64,000 nt of DNA from Trichostrongylus colubriformis (GCA_963978905.1 OZ022257.1:48936873-49000872), one strand, 5' to 3'. Shown: positions 10,630 through 23,523, numbered from the stretch's first letter. Notes: generated by a model not told the origin, from the letters alone. Made by a program: numbers and translations.

Positions 10630-13600
10630 ATGTCAGACGATGGTCCACCTAAGCTCTCATCAAATGTTGCTACTACTTCGACGCAGGAAACTCGAACGGT
10701 GAGTTCGATTATTCAGGTCTTGGCTTTGGATGTGATCTACTGTTCTGGTCACTTGAATGTGTTTCCTTTCCAACATCTTCAGAAGTGGTTTCTTAAGATT
10801 TTCCATCTTAAATTACATACCATTGTCTTTTTGCGGGTTGTGAAGAAGAAAGGGTGTTGTGTAATGTAGTCCTTCTTACTAATGAATCCCCTTGTTGCAC
10901 GTGGATATTGTTCCACACACCCCGAAGTGTACTGCGTTGCGCTGCAATACATGATGCTACATCTTCACAATGAACCCTTCCTGCTATCAAGACATTACAA
11001 TGAAATTTTGAATTGATTTCCAATCATGTTTGTAGCCCATGGAATGTTTTTGCTCGGTTTGGTAAGCCTAATTGGAGGGTGAACTGAAGTTACATATCAT
11101 AGTTGCCGTTTTTTACTATTGATTGCTATTCAGGACAAAGGTGATAGGTTAGAGCTAATCTGAAGCTTATTCTCAATCTGTTATCGAACACAGCGTTTGT
11201 GAAATCAGTGATCAGAACTGCCCCGATCTACTAAGACAGGGACGAGTCCACTATTTTGTGTGAGGTCACAGCACAGGAAGTCGGATATCGGTGTAGATTC
11301 TGGATTTTTTTGCGAAAGATTCCGTCTGTGCTCTAAAGGTGTGCGTTTCTTTCACTGCATATCTTAGCATTTGTTTCTGAGAATCTTGGGAGGGCCTGTC
11401 CTTGCCTCATTCTCCCATCCCCTAGAAGCTGTGCAGATACAATTTGTAAGGTTCCTCTCTATTTTCTTTGGGCCGGTGTCAGACTTTGCGATTTTGCGAT
11501 TTTGCGAAATCGCACTTTCTCATGCGAATATGCAGCACTGCAAAATCTCAAGGTCGTAGTATCGCGTGCGAAAGTGCGACTCCGCAAAATCTCAGGAGGG
11601 CCTTAGCGGTGGGAGCTGCTGCGGTGCTTTTGCCTTGTACGGTCGCCTAAACTTTATAAGTAGACGGTCTGAACTAGAAGCGTTCTGTGTGGGCATGACT
11701 TGATGGGATAAAGAGAGATGAGATAAGTGAGCAAGCAGCGTGATGTCAATTTTAAAGATGCATGCTTCTTATGGCACGGTCATATTCGTGGCTTTGATCT
11801 TTTGATGATCATCTAATACACTCCGAGAAAATGCTAAGTTCTAGCTGCTCTTTGACGTTGGAGGTTCTTTCCAGAGCTTCGATTTTTTGACGTTTTGAAA
11901 CAATATGAAATGTGGTAGTAACTGTGGAAGAAATAACATCGAATTCAAAGACTTTTGAATTTGGAATACAGAGATATGAATTGGCAAGACAGAGAACGCA
12001 TGTTCATCAAAGTGGTTAGTATTATCACACATAACTACTGAGTCTAATCCCAAGGAGAAAATCACACCCATAACTACTAAGTCTAATCCTGGGGAGTAAA
12101 TCACACCCATAACTACTGAGTCTAATCCTGAGGAGAAAATCAATGTCTTGGGAAGGGACGTACCACGGATAAAGTGTACAAATCCTTAGCTACGTTGCTT
12201 GTGTGGATAAGATAAAGAGGCGACAGTTTATCGAGGGCTGTTCCAGGAAATGGTTTGGCAAAGAGTCGTACCAGATTGAGCCAATAACCCTTACACTTGC
12301 GGAACATCTACAGTCCGTTTCGGAGCGCTTGATAGGGCGTAGAGTGAGAGTGTATGGCGGGGTGAGAGAGTTTGATACAGTGTCACCCAAGTCCGTAGGC
12401 CACATCTAGCGCTGTGAAATGAACTGTAGCCATCCTCTAGAAATTGAAGGAACGGCTTGATCGAGGGAAAATATCTCCTAAATAGAAATAGAAATAGAAT
12501 AAGCATTATTCTGCAGGTTAGTGTCTAGGAGCAAGATCTATGAGGAATATAACATTAAGCAATCGTAAGGCCGCCGTAGACTTCAAAATTTTGCGATTTC
12601 GCGATTTTGTGATTCTACACCCAGCGATTTTGCGGCTGCAAATTCCCGAAGTCTGACGGCGGTCTGTCACTTTACTGAAGAGTAGGTTTACATAAGGACG
12701 ATTAGTCATAGTATGATAAGATTAAGTTTCAGCTTCTTCTCACTAGAGGCTGTAGATTTCCCATTGTTGGTTTATGGTTTTGGCAAATAAAAATTAAGAC
12801 AACAAATAAACTTTCAGCAAGGGCGTGCAGTTAACTCAACCGCAGGCTTGCGCAACTTGGCCCCCAGGCAACAGTGCGCAACTACTGAAATGATGAGAAT
12901 GGTTGGATCTATATCACAAGGTTAGTTGTTTGAGACATCTAACTTTATTAGTTGTCGCTAGCCCCTGAAGTCGAGTATTATATAGCAACTTCTAACTTAT
13001 TTGGTGGCCTCTTTATTCCAGGAGTGATTTTTTTCGAGGGGCCTTTTCTACCATACCTGGCTTGTCCTCAAATCAACGTCAAACTTTGTCCACACGTATT
13101 TTGATTAAGGGAGTGAATAAAATAAGTATGCTTCGCTCTTTTTGTGGGAACACCTCATCATAGGTACTATATTTCATAATAACTGTATTTCTGAAGGCAA
13201 GATTACTCTGTTTCAATGCAATTAGGTTTTAAATTCTATTTCGCACAATTCCACCGTATTTACTTTCAAGTCTTCCATAGCTACTGTTGGAGCCAGTTCT
13301 GTGAATTAAGCCTGTACCTTCTGAAAAGCTCTCGAAAAATCACGAATGACGATGCTAGGATTGCAGTCGCCGTCTAAGTGGAATCTTATGATAGCGATAG
13401 GTCTATCTATTCGGTGATTGTCACTTTAAGGTGGCTCCGCATCTCGTCAGCTACAAAGCCAACAACAAGCGCAGATGAGAGGCAGCCAAGGAACGCCTCA
13501 AATGGTTCAGTTACATCAAGTTCAGCAAGTTCCAGTTACAGGACGTGTTATTGCGATGAATTCAATGCAGGTGCTTGCATAACTGTATTTGAAAGTGTAC

Positions 13601-16600
13601 TCCTTGTGTAGTCTTTTATTATCGCGTGGTCATAAGGAATGGTCTGCTCAGGCGCCACAGCAACTGATTCCGGTTCCGATGCGTATGGTTTCCAACGGAG
13701 GATCTATGAACGACGGCCAGCAAACTCCAAGTATGGTGACTCGTTAAATTTGCTGTCCGCATATTTCTTGTGAAAGGTTTCTTTTCTGACCGATGGTAAT
13801 TGAACTTCGGTCGTTTGTTCCTTTCGGTCTTCTTTATTTTTCCTCAATCCACCGGCCTGCACTGACAGCTTAGGTCAAACGCGCTTTTTATAAGTCGGCA
13901 TATAGTCTGGCAAAATAGTTCTTATATTCGTTACATGTGCGCCAACCTTCATGTTGGTCGATTGCGCTTGCTGCGAAATTCGAAGAGCATGCAAATGCTC
14001 TGCTGTGTGCAGAAGGAAATAATGATGTCGTGTGCGCAAAAGGCTTATGGGCTCAAATTGAATTCGGATTTTGTTAGGGACGATTATTGTTCAAACAACG
14101 CTAGTTTCTTCAATCAGACAGGTGTCAATGCTGTGTTTTGCTGCTGTACTAGACGATATTGATTTTTGGTTTTTGTGCCTAATAGTGTGAGTATTCCTGC
14201 GCACAGCTTGATAGAGTTTTCTTGTGAACTTGGCTGGTGTTTGATTTTTATTGAGTCAATTAGCTAATTGGTTTTTTTTCGCTTGGCGGTGGAGAACGTC
14301 TTATCCCTTTTTTGTTGGATTGTGGAATTATTGTGAGATCTACGCTCAATACTGCGTTCCTACTTCAGGTTCTATTCAGCTTATGCCACAATTTCTCCCA
14401 GCAAACACTCGGATTGGACAAAACATAAGGTTTATGCCACGTGAGTTGAAGGACCTCCATCGCCAGGGATAACCGAGTGGAGCTATTTACATTTGTTCAA
14501 TTCATGATCGAAGCATTTTCAGATCCTTCGGAAGCCACAAATGCTCAGGGTATGGTTTCGCAGCAAGCAGCAATGGTTATTTTTATTCATATGTTATTCT
14601 GCATATCAGTTATATTAAAGTCGTTGAGGAAATAGCCCAATTCGCTAACTTTTCCTCTTTAAAGTTTCAGAATGCGATGCGAACGGGCAACACTGCCCTG
14701 ATGGTCGTTCAAGGACCTAATGGACCAATGGTTTTGAATACGTCGAACATGCACCGTGAGTTGAAATGTTTTGACGTTTTCTCGGATATGCACCGGTGAC
14801 GTCATCGCCTAATGCACTTTGCTTGCTCTCTTTTGGTTGTTAGTTTTTGGAGCGCTTTATTTGCACTATGGGTCTTCGTTCTTTTTATTATTGCGTAAGC
14901 TAAAGAGACAACTGTTGCAGCACCATGTTTCTTATAATATATTTGCTAGAAATAATCTCCTGCGTTTTTACTCGCGGAGTTGACGGCTGTGTTGAACATT
15001 GACTTCTGCTCGCTACAGTCACAAGGGTTGTGATGTACACGTTGCAATGTGATACAGAAATGTTGCCCCTGCCGACATGTTTCCCGCCATTGATCGAAGG
15101 CTGTGAAAAAAATTGGCGCAGCTGTTTGAGGTCGCAAGCTTAATCGGCGTTTGTTTTCATAAAAAAAAAATAAAATTTTGGAGTGTTGACGGTGATACTA
15201 CGGCATGATATTGTAGCAGTTATGAAATTGATTGACGTATGATAGTGCTTTTCAGCGGGATATATCCCCCAGAACCTCGTGCAAGTGCAAATCGCACAAG
15301 GGATACAGGGTATGCAAACCATGCAGCAAGTTCATCGCCAGCAGCAACAACAACAACAACAACAGCAACAACAACAACAGCAACAGCAACAGCAACATGG
15401 AGTAAGTTGAGGTTTACTTCTGAAACAGTATTTGTGCAAAGAGAACCCCTAAGTGATTTCATTGAACTCGAGTTGGTGTTTTTTTTAAATTTTTGGGCCT
15501 TCGAATTAGTCTTTGTTAAGAAGTCCATGGCGAGTCGATGTAAGAAAAGACGTCCCGAAAGTGGTTCTGGGGAAATGAGCGTTGGCGAATACCTTGCACT
15601 GGGAATGGATGAGAAGGGTCGTGCTGATAGCAGTTCGTGCGGTACTGACAGCCCCGATACCGCTGGAGATGTTCCGCCAGCACTTGATAGAGGTGAGGTG
15701 TACTTATATTTACCGTAGCTCGTAGTCATTTTTCCCGCATAGTGAGCTTTTTGAGTACGGGTATTTATTAAGTAAATATATATTTTTTTAGTTTCTTAAT
15801 TTTGAGACGTCTCTTTAGGTGATTCCATCGATGACTCATCACCACAACCGCCCATTGATTCTACGAAATCGGTAGAGGCAATATTCATTCGTGAAGCATT
15901 AGCGTTCCGTGCCAGAGGTGGAGGATGCGGAAAGCCCCTCGTTCATTACATGGACGGTTTTACTATTGAGGTGGGGATTATGAAAATCTCAAGTTGGATC
16001 ACGTAGGAAGCGTTTTGAGCTTACTTTCTTCCTTTTTTTTTCCTTTTCTTCTGTCCTTTTATTTAATTTTACGTTTAGGAATCTGACGTACCATTTCCCT
16101 TAACTCAGTACGACAAACTCACTGAGCTCGTATCATCCGATGTGCTTGATGATATCATGCCAATGATTGCTGATATCGACGTGAAGACTAAAGCTGAGAC
16201 GAAAGGTACGGATTAACGAAACTTCGTGGGCTTTCTTTAGTGTGGTCAGGCTGGCTCTTCAGATCCATTCCATAGATTGCCCTATAAATTACCGGCGAGC
16301 AGTTGCAGTGGTTATTGCTGCAAATGTTTGCTAAAAAAGTTAGTGATGCGTCGATTTCTGTAAATTGAGCTAGAAAGTCATATCGTTTCTTGAACTCCCT
16401 CTGTTTTGAATTCAGATCATGATGCTAAATCGCCACAAGTCCGACGCTCCAATACCATAACTAACCATCAGTGATATTGTTTACCAGCGCTATTGCCCGA
16501 TAGCATTAGTGAAGCGTGACAACTACGTAAGGCGCCCTGATCGTAGTGGATTTGGCTGAATCGTGTAGCGGCGTTGAATGGAGTGGGAAACTGAGGTGTT

Positions 16601-19600
16601 GCTGGTAGTAGAACAGTTTAGTCATAGAGTTGGCGGGACGAAATCCGAGGAAAAGGAATAAATGCGCGTTGATTTTTCACCCATTCTTTATTTCACATCT
16701 TTTCTCTTTCTTATCAGCACGTGAGAACTATAGAAAGGAAGAATTCCACGATTTTCCGTCGATTTGTATGTGTTCTTTTTCGCAAATTCCATCGATTTCG
16801 TTGATTTCAGTATCAACGTTAACTTAATTTTTAAGTGCCGTCGGGATCAAGCCGAATATTTCAGCAAGTCGTGGAAAAAATAGCCCTCCAACGAAGCAAG
16901 CGGCGGCACCGGCGACAGAGTCGGAGAAAGAACATAAAAGAAAAGTACCATCACGTACGCGAAGGTCAACGACCGCACAAAGTGAAACACCGACAACAAA
17001 ACCAAAGAAGGAGGAAATCCAAGAAGAAGAATCACAGGAAGATCATATTGAAGAGCGTAAACAAACTAAGGTTTCCGATAGTTATTCCAATTCTCTTCTG
17101 AGAATTCCTATGGTGTAGTCGAGAGCTTTATTTGAGAATTTCTGCAAAAAGGGATGCGAGTGATTTTTGCACAACTGTCACTGCTGCTTTTTGATGCATA
17201 TATTGGAAGATTGTGTATGACTTGCTTTCTTTTAGAATCGCCGCCCCGGATCTGCTAATCATGCTCCACGACGGCGGACAAATGAGTTGGAATTGCTACT
17301 AAACATGGACTTTGGCCCAAAGGATGCTGGTCGACGTATACTGGATAGTGAGAAACGGAAGAGCGTTCTGGAGAAGGAGAAGCGCACGTCGTCCGAAACT
17401 GGCGAAGAACATGTTGAAACAGCAGAGAAGCCCCGCCCAAGGCAAAAGCGAAGAAGTACCCAATCGACGACATCAGAGAGCCCGGCCAAGTCGGAACGCC
17501 CGCGATCATCGGCTGAGTATGGCGAGCCGCCACGTCGAAGTTAGTTTTTATTTTTCAGCATTATGATTCAAGCCGAAGATTTCTGCTCGAAATCGCGAGC
17601 CAAATTTTTTATCGCATTTGAACACACGCACCAATTGGATGCATTTATTCATCTATCTGGTACATGATCAGCTACTGGTGAGGGTCAAATCAGTGAAATA
17701 GCAGACAATGCAACTACAGGGTGACACTTGTGCAAATGTGATTCACTGTCGCTGTTATGTTCTTTGTTCACCAATGATTAAAAAGGGTAATGTTTTCGGC
17801 GTCAATAAGCACCTGCGTAGGATGGTCACACATTTTAGTTTCATTCAGTATCGCTCAAGACGTGTCATTCTCGTGCCTTCGGGCAAAAAATTATGTATCG
17901 CCGAGAAAATAGCAAATGAGATAAAGCTAAGTTGTATGGAGACTCTCAGACACAAGGTTTCTCAGGAAAGAAAAAAATTTTCCAAAGTAGTAACAGCAAT
18001 TGTGATTGGTGAAAAATTCTTCTCTTACAGGTAGGTGTTCTACAAATCGAGGTTGCTATCAAGGAAGAATATATAGAACAAACCTTTCAGCGTTAATATT
18101 TTCCTTCTAAGACGAGCCACGCGGTTCCACTTCCACATTCTTAGTCCAGTAGTCCAGTTAGTCCAATGGCTGGTACAATTTTACCTATTCCAGGCGAACA
18201 AAAAGTTCGCTTTGTGCGGAAAATTGTGCTTGATTTTGATCCTCGCACCATGCGAGTTTGAGCGCGCCACCTGTCATTACACCACCTTCGCCCAATAGTA
18301 AATGATCTTTACTACTTTAGGTTGGTAAAAAGTCCTGGGACACCAATTCAAAAAAAGTCAAAATTCGAAAAAAGGATCCGTAGGCCGATCGACGTTATAG
18401 ATCAATAGCCATGCGATCGTAGGTAACACTGAACTAACGATCAATTTTGCCGAGGTCTATATTAGCAATCCGGACTTTTTTTGTGCAGATGGTTGTAGGT
18501 GCTAAGGTCAGTCTCTCCTCATTCGATTCCATCAAGGACTTTTTGGGAAGGGTCGTTACAGGGGATGGATCCTGGGTCTTCTACGCGAATCATAGCAGGA
18601 AAGCTCAGTGACTTCCCCAAGGAGAAGCGGCTCCGACACAATCGAAGGCAGACACCCATCAAAAAAATGGGATGCTATGCTGTTGGTGGGACTCACAAGG
18701 AATGCTCTACCACGAATTTTTTCGAAAGTGGTACCACAGTAACCGCAAGCATCTACCCTAATCAGCTGCAGAAGTTGAGCGAGGCAATGCAACAGAAGCG
18801 GCCAGGACGGAACAAAGTTTACTTCCTTCATGACAGCGCACGCCCCCATGCTGCAAGAATGTCTCGGGAGAAGTTGGAGGAGCTTGGGTGGGAAGTACTG
18901 CTTCACCCTCCATATTCGCCCGTCCTTGCCCCTTCCGTTTATCACCTATTTAGGGCCCTCAAACAAAATCTCAGAGATAAGGAATTTAATCATCAAGCTC
19001 AACTTGAATCGGAGGTGACCCGCCTCTTCGACTCACAACCAGCTCCCTTCTGGAGGAAAGGCACTCGTGATCTGCCCAAAAAATGGCAAAGTTTATCGAT
19101 GCACAAGGTGATCACTTTGTGATTTAAAATGACGTCGGAATAAGGTTTTTGAAAATTGAAAGAAAAGTTCTCAGTGTCCCAGGACTCTCACCAACGTAAT
19201 ATATACAAAACACTTTGTCTGTCTGCCCGTTCGTCTGTCACGAGTTTAGGCATAACATGAAAAAAAATCTGTGGAGATTGGGGGCAGGTTTGGTATGAGT
19301 AGGGCATAGGACAAGAGTAAAGAGCACACATGAGCTAAGTTAAGCTCCGCCCACGGTGGGCGAGACTGCATTGGAATGTCCCTCCGTCTGTCACGAAAGT
19401 AGGCATAACAAGTAAAAGATCTGTAGAGATGTAAACAAGTTTGAGTGGGTATTGCATGGGACAAAAAGTAAAGAGCACACATGAACTAAGTTGAGCTCCG
19501 CCTGCGGTGGGCGGGGTGTGCACCGGAGTTGCGCTTTCAGACCACAAATTATTAGTTGGGTCCCAGTTCGGCCCAAACAGGGGGGAGTTATGGATTAAGG

Positions 19601-22134
19601 TCTGGTATGAGTTTGTGAAAGTCATGAAAGAGGTCAGGTACAGTGGGCGAAACGCTCCCGAGTGGGTGGCTTGCAAGAAAACTCATAATCAGGTCACAAT
19701 GCAGCATCAAGACCAGAAAAAATCGGTAGTAATGACCAATGCCCAGGCTATCTTAAACACAGTCAAAACGAACGGAGAACCGCTTATTATGGGCGGAGCT
19801 TCTTATTAGTCTGATAATAGAACAAAAATAGCAATCTATCCTCATTTGTTCAGAGACCGAGAGAAAAATGGGAGTGGTCAGTAGTGGCCTGAGAGGAAGA
19901 AAAGTTTCAACGGTCAGCGGAGCATTTGTGGTGATGGGCTGAGCTTGGACGTTCATGAAAAACAATCTGTGGAAGTGCGAACAAGTTTGGGATGGGTAGG
20001 GCATGGAACAAGAAGTAAAGAGCATATATAGACCAAGTTACGCTCCTCCTACGGTGGTGCACTGAAATTTTCCGTTTATGGGTGCTGAGCGAATTCATAG
20101 AAAAAAGAAATTCCGATGTATTACCTAGTGACGCCCATGATGTAACGCGCGCAGTAGTGTGCCAGCCCAACTGGTCCCATATGAATGATTCGAGGATATC
20201 GCATATAAATAATTCGAGGAGGCTCTTATTCCGCCAAATATCTAGCGTGTGATGACTGCAAGCTTCTACATGGGAAAAAAATTTACTTAGTTTTATTTTG
20301 CTCCCTGTTAGAAGGCGAGGAAACGTTAATGTTACGCATCGCAAATTGCTTTGATTTATTCAGGTAGCGGAAGACATGATAGGACAAAAGAGAAAGAAAA
20401 GGAAAAGAAGGAGAAGGAAAAGGAAAAAGAAAAGGAAAAGGAAAAAGTTCGTAGTACGCCGACAGTAAGCGCGCGTATTTTGCCGCATATAGAGGACTCA
20501 CCAGAGGATCGTTGTCTCTACTGCCAGGTTTCTTTCAAAGAAGTGAGTTTTCGCCTTTCTACGGAATGTAGTGGTATTGGATTTCTATTTGGTGCTCAGT
20601 CCAATACATATTACTGGTAACGAACAAAAATGGAATGACCTATTCCAGAAGGAGCGTTCCGCTACAACCCCCCAATACTGTTCGACTAAATGTCGTCGGG
20701 CGTATCAGTCAATGTTATCGAGTGAGAAGAATGGGAGGAAATTTTGTGAGTTGAAGCTTTTCATCGGGCCTCCTCTCTACCGTAGTTATTGAAATATTTC
20801 CATCCGTTGCTTGTTATTTGCTAATAAACTCCCAATAATTATTTGAACGCTCTTCATCCAGATTTCTGATTTACAGCAGAGAGCATCAAGCGAGTATCAG
20901 GTGGTTCAGAAGGCACGATATCTTCATCTTCAAGTGTTCATGATAGTGAGTTTCACAATCCTGTGGTCTACAACGTTGATATTCGAAGAGTTGAAGTTCA
21001 TATTGTCTTTTTTTCAGTGCGAATGAAAATGGATGAAGACCATGTGCCTTCAGTGTCGAAAGCGAAGAAGTTCGAAGAACCATCACCATCGAAGAAAGCG
21101 GTAAGATTTGAAATACATCAAGTTACCTACCTCTAACGTTATTGAAGTTTTCTTGATGTATAGATACAAACACCTTTACCAAGCCCAGCAACTCCTGTCA
21201 TCCTTGTCGAACCATCACCGGTTGTGGAGCCAGTATGCGTGACAACACCGGTAGCAATATCATGTGGGCCTCTCAATGTTCCAGGCGTTGACTATGATGT
21301 CGATCCGAAGCTTTGGACGGTATGTTTCAGTTTTTCTGCTGATCATGTATGGCCGCAGTTATACCTTGCCAAACTGAGATTTTGCGATATGTGGAACCGT
21401 ATTTCTTGCGACGAGGTGCATTTAACGGTCCTCACTCCTATAAACGGGCTACTCATCACCTCTATAGTACTGCTCTGAACCACTCACCAAGACCTGATTA
21501 CAAAAGCCTCGCGTGCTCTCTGCTCGCGGCACCATCAAAGCTTCAGGCGATTTCCTAGTTTTTTAAAAATTGATTTTTAGAACACTAGTTGCTTAACTGA
21601 GATAAATTTGGTTCAGATTCGGTAATAGTCTAGTACTGGAAGCTTCAATCGAAAACTGGAGTAACTAACACTATGCAAAAAAAAAAAAAAAGATTTTCGA
21701 TGTGGAAGATTTCCCTCCCTGTTTCTTGATAGTTAGGGCTGCTTTTACATGACTCCCCGTTAGGAGGAGTGAGGAACATTGGTAAACTCCCAGATCTCCT
21801 ATGGGCCCTCCATGTAGGAAGACAGGAATGTAATTACACGTCTCTTTCTTATCCGACGATATGCTTCTACTGCCTATCTAATGTGGGATCACTGTCGTTA
21901 CTAATGTGCACGTTTTAGCCTGATGTAGCAGCGCGCTGGGCACAAGCAGTAACGGGTTCTGAGACGTGTGCAGCGACTTTCTTACGGGAAGATGTCGACG
22001 GAGACGCGATGTTGATGATGGGTTTCGACGACCTACGCAGTCACCTTTCATTTACGTTTGGTCCAGCAAAAAAGCTTCATCTTGCAATCGAGCAACTGAA
22101 AGTTTTCCGTGATCAGCGATACGGAACGCCGTAA
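10630..22134 (+). CDS. Polyhomeotic-like Polycomb protein (HD1-like motif, FCS zinc finger, SAM)
   Basis: Twenty exons splice in phase to 863 codons plus TAA: 10630-10698, 12818-12920, 13431-13570, 13652-13730, 14369-14440, 14523-14575, 14671-14755, 15256-15401, 15521-15692, 15819-15970, 16079-16205, 16416-16470, 16836-17070, 17236-17539, 20364-20542, 20649-20745, 20877-20945, 21018-21100, 21164-21319, 21919-22134. Order of parts: Gln-rich N-terminus with a polyQ run (about residues 225-247), HD1-like motif VHYMDGFTIEESDVPFPL (about 348-365), basic/Glu-Lys region with an EKEKEKEK tract, FCS-type zinc finger CLYCQ..CSTKCRRAYQ (about 648-678) and a C-terminal SAM domain (about 793-860: LREDVDGDAMLMM, GPAKKLHLAIEQL). 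HD1, FCS finger and SAM in this order define polyhomeotic (PHC) subunits of PRC1, which polymerise through SAM in the nucleus. The gap between HD1 and finger (about 280 residues) is far longer than in vertebrate PHC proteins. Intron 17540-20363 carries a mariner and tandem repeats. Family call good; PRC1 function is inference. Confidence 0.88.
11474..11605. repeat. TTTGCG-type foldback relic in polyhomeotic intron 1
   Basis: Starts GTGTCAGACTTTGCGATTTT and contains repeated TTTGCGA and inverse TCGCAC..GCAAAATCTC blocks. The right end is poorly preserved. Related by its end sequence to the elements at 12566-12662 and 52175-52311. Confidence 0.45.
12031..12142. repeat. Three-copy tandem repeat, 39 bp unit
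   Basis: Units begin at 12031, 12070 and 12109 with ATAACTACT(G/A)AGTCTAATCC. The array lies in intron 1 of the polyhomeotic-like gene. Confidence 0.8.
12309..12428. mobile_element. Foldback MITE, CAGTCCATTTCGGAGCGC family, copy 1
   Basis: Left end TACAGTCCGTTTCGGAGCGC and GATAGGGCG; right end TGAACTGTA in inverse orientation, with GTCCGTAGGCCAC internally. It is shorter than the copies at 25260 and 42940 and its right arm is decayed (the expected CGCCCTATC is missing). Confidence 0.7.
12566..12662. mobile_element. TTTGCG-type foldback, in polyhomeotic intron 1
   Basis: Left end TAAGGCCGCCGTAGACTTC, right end GAAGTCTGACGGCGG. The stem interior is built from ATTTTGCGATTTCGCG-like sequence. 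Same end type as 52175-52311. Confidence 0.7.
18318..19197 (+). mobile_element. Mariner-family element in polyhomeotic intron
   Basis: Inverted termini TAGGTTGGTAAAAAGTCCTG and, at the right, GTGTCCCAGGACT..CACCAAC next to TA dinucleotides. It carries a decayed transposase (18499-19122). The insertion is inside the large intron 17540-20363 and in the same orientation as the gene. Confidence 0.85.
18499..19122 (+). pseudogene. Mariner transposase, 3' part, catalytically dead
   Basis: An open stretch of 207 codons resembles the middle and C-terminal parts of a mariner DD34D transposase. The second catalytic region is HDSARPHAARMSREKL (the usual QDNARPH is altered but D is kept). The third should read YSPDLAPSDYHLF, but here it is YSPVLAPSVYHLF, so the catalytic Asp is Val. 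The N-terminal helix-turn-helix domain and first Asp block are missing or unreadable. It was cut-and-paste DNA transposition machinery and is now a relic. Confidence 0.85.
19247..20060. repeat. 155-bp tandem repeat with a dispersed third copy
   Basis: Units starting at 19247 and 19402 share TAGGCATAACA, ATCTGT(G/A)GAGAT, GGGCAT(A/G)GGACAA and AAAGAGCACACATGA blocks. A third diverged copy occupies about 19950-20060. All lie in the same intron as the mariner. Confidence 0.75.
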
Positions 22135-23057
22135 ATTCTTACTGCAATATTTTTGATGTGATTCATGATAACCTATCGATCTCTTGAGCTCTTCTCAAGG
22201 CTAAACTTACATAATAATAACTTACTGTTCTCATTTTACAAATTAATGACACAAAGCTTAGCTGCATTTTTTTTAGAATGATTTATTTCTCTAGTTCATA
22301 ATATTTTATACGTTTCAGTGGTGTGTACTTAATGATTCAGAGACCATTTGTTATTTTAAGATGTCTTTTAGCTTGAGTCGCACCTACTCTGCATATCTAG
22401 GTATACGATAAACTTTACGATCAAGTCACAACATATATGACAGATTTATTGAGAAATGGAAACGAAAGAAAATTTTGTTATCACATATCGAGAATACCTA
22501 TAGCACTGCACCGGAAAAAGACGTAGTTTCTTTTTTATGCATGTACATACGAACCCGTGACGTGCCTTACAGTTAGATCATCGGATTACCTAACCCAAAC
22601 CATTAAAATGAACCCGAAAAAAAACAATGTCCCTCCGACCTGCTTCCTACTTTAAACACCGGGGGAAAAGTAATGTCAATATAAGGTTGAATAGCAAAGT
22701 TCCAACGTGATATCATGTAATGAAAAGTTGCAAAAAGTTTCAGAAAGAACAGAAAACGGGCAGTGAGAGCAAAAGACCAAGTAGCTTGAAAGGGGTGACA
22801 GAAAAGAATGTGGACGCTATATGGATTGGGAAGGGCGAAGCACTACACACCAATGCTTCTATAGCCATATCTCACCAAAATCACAACAAGCCAAGGAAAT
22901 GATATGAAGAAATGATTGACAGGTAGGGTTTCATAAACCTAGAAAGGGAAAGAAGACGCATAAAGCACTTCTGCCCACCTCCCCCATATCCATATAGCAC
23001 TGCAATGTGAAAAATGTAAACTATAAATAGTGAATAAATGATAAAATCATGACTAGT
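22135..23057. other. Intergenic, between convergent polyhomeotic-like and small coiled-coil genes
   Basis: AT-rich sequence. One 60-codon frame at 22720-22902 has no domain, splice context or family resemblance and is not annotated. Nothing else was recognised. Confidence 0.5.
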
Positions 23058-23523
23058 CTAGAGCGAAGTATTTTCCACTTTGACTTTTTGCTCTTTGACG
23101 CACTGTTGACTATCAGCGCGATTATAGCGCCCTGAATTCTCAGCAATATCTACTGTCTGTTATTACCATCTATTCTAAACCTGCATATCGCAAAAAAAGT
23201 ACTGACCTTCGGTGAAACCATTCGGCACCAAATGGAAGGCACAGAATGTTGCTGTTGCCCTAACTGCATCTTTCATGATTCCTACTAACGCCGAGAGATG
23301 CTCATTTACTCGTTGTTTCGGTGACTCCGACAGCAGTAATAGTTTTGAGCGCAGAGCTGCGACTTCCTGAAAAATTTCTTGAAATTATCAGCAAGACAGC
23401 AGCGCCACTACTTTTTGAACGTTTCCTGACTTATATCCCCACTGTTTTGTGCGATGCTAAGACGCTAAACCGAAAATCATACTGCTCCACGAATTTTTCG
23501 AGCTGACCACGTTGCGAGGACAT
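23058..23523 (-). CDS. Small coiled-coil-like protein of unknown function (104 aa)
   Basis: Three exons (23523-23443, 23366-23207, 23131-23058) join in phase to 104 codons plus TAG. The product begins MSSQRGQLEKFVEQYDFRF, continues with an amphipathic Leu/Glu/Lys/Arg region (EVAALRSKLLLLSESPKQRV) and a second helix-like block (DAVRATATFCAFHLVPNGF), and ends in a short polar tail. The heptad-like leucines suggest a coiled coil; there is no signal peptide or membrane segment. Size and composition are like small subunits of tethering or BLOC/BORC-type complexes, but I cannot place it in a family. The start ATG is the first in frame. The foldback at 23649-23997 lies immediately upstream. The splice junctions are clean GT-AG, which supports a real gene. 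Confidence 0.7.

Noticed and set aside
15220..15729. Long minus-strand frame of 169 codons
   Set aside because: It is antisense to the polyQ and following exons of the polyhomeotic-like gene; its content is complementary low-complexity sequence and it has no domain.
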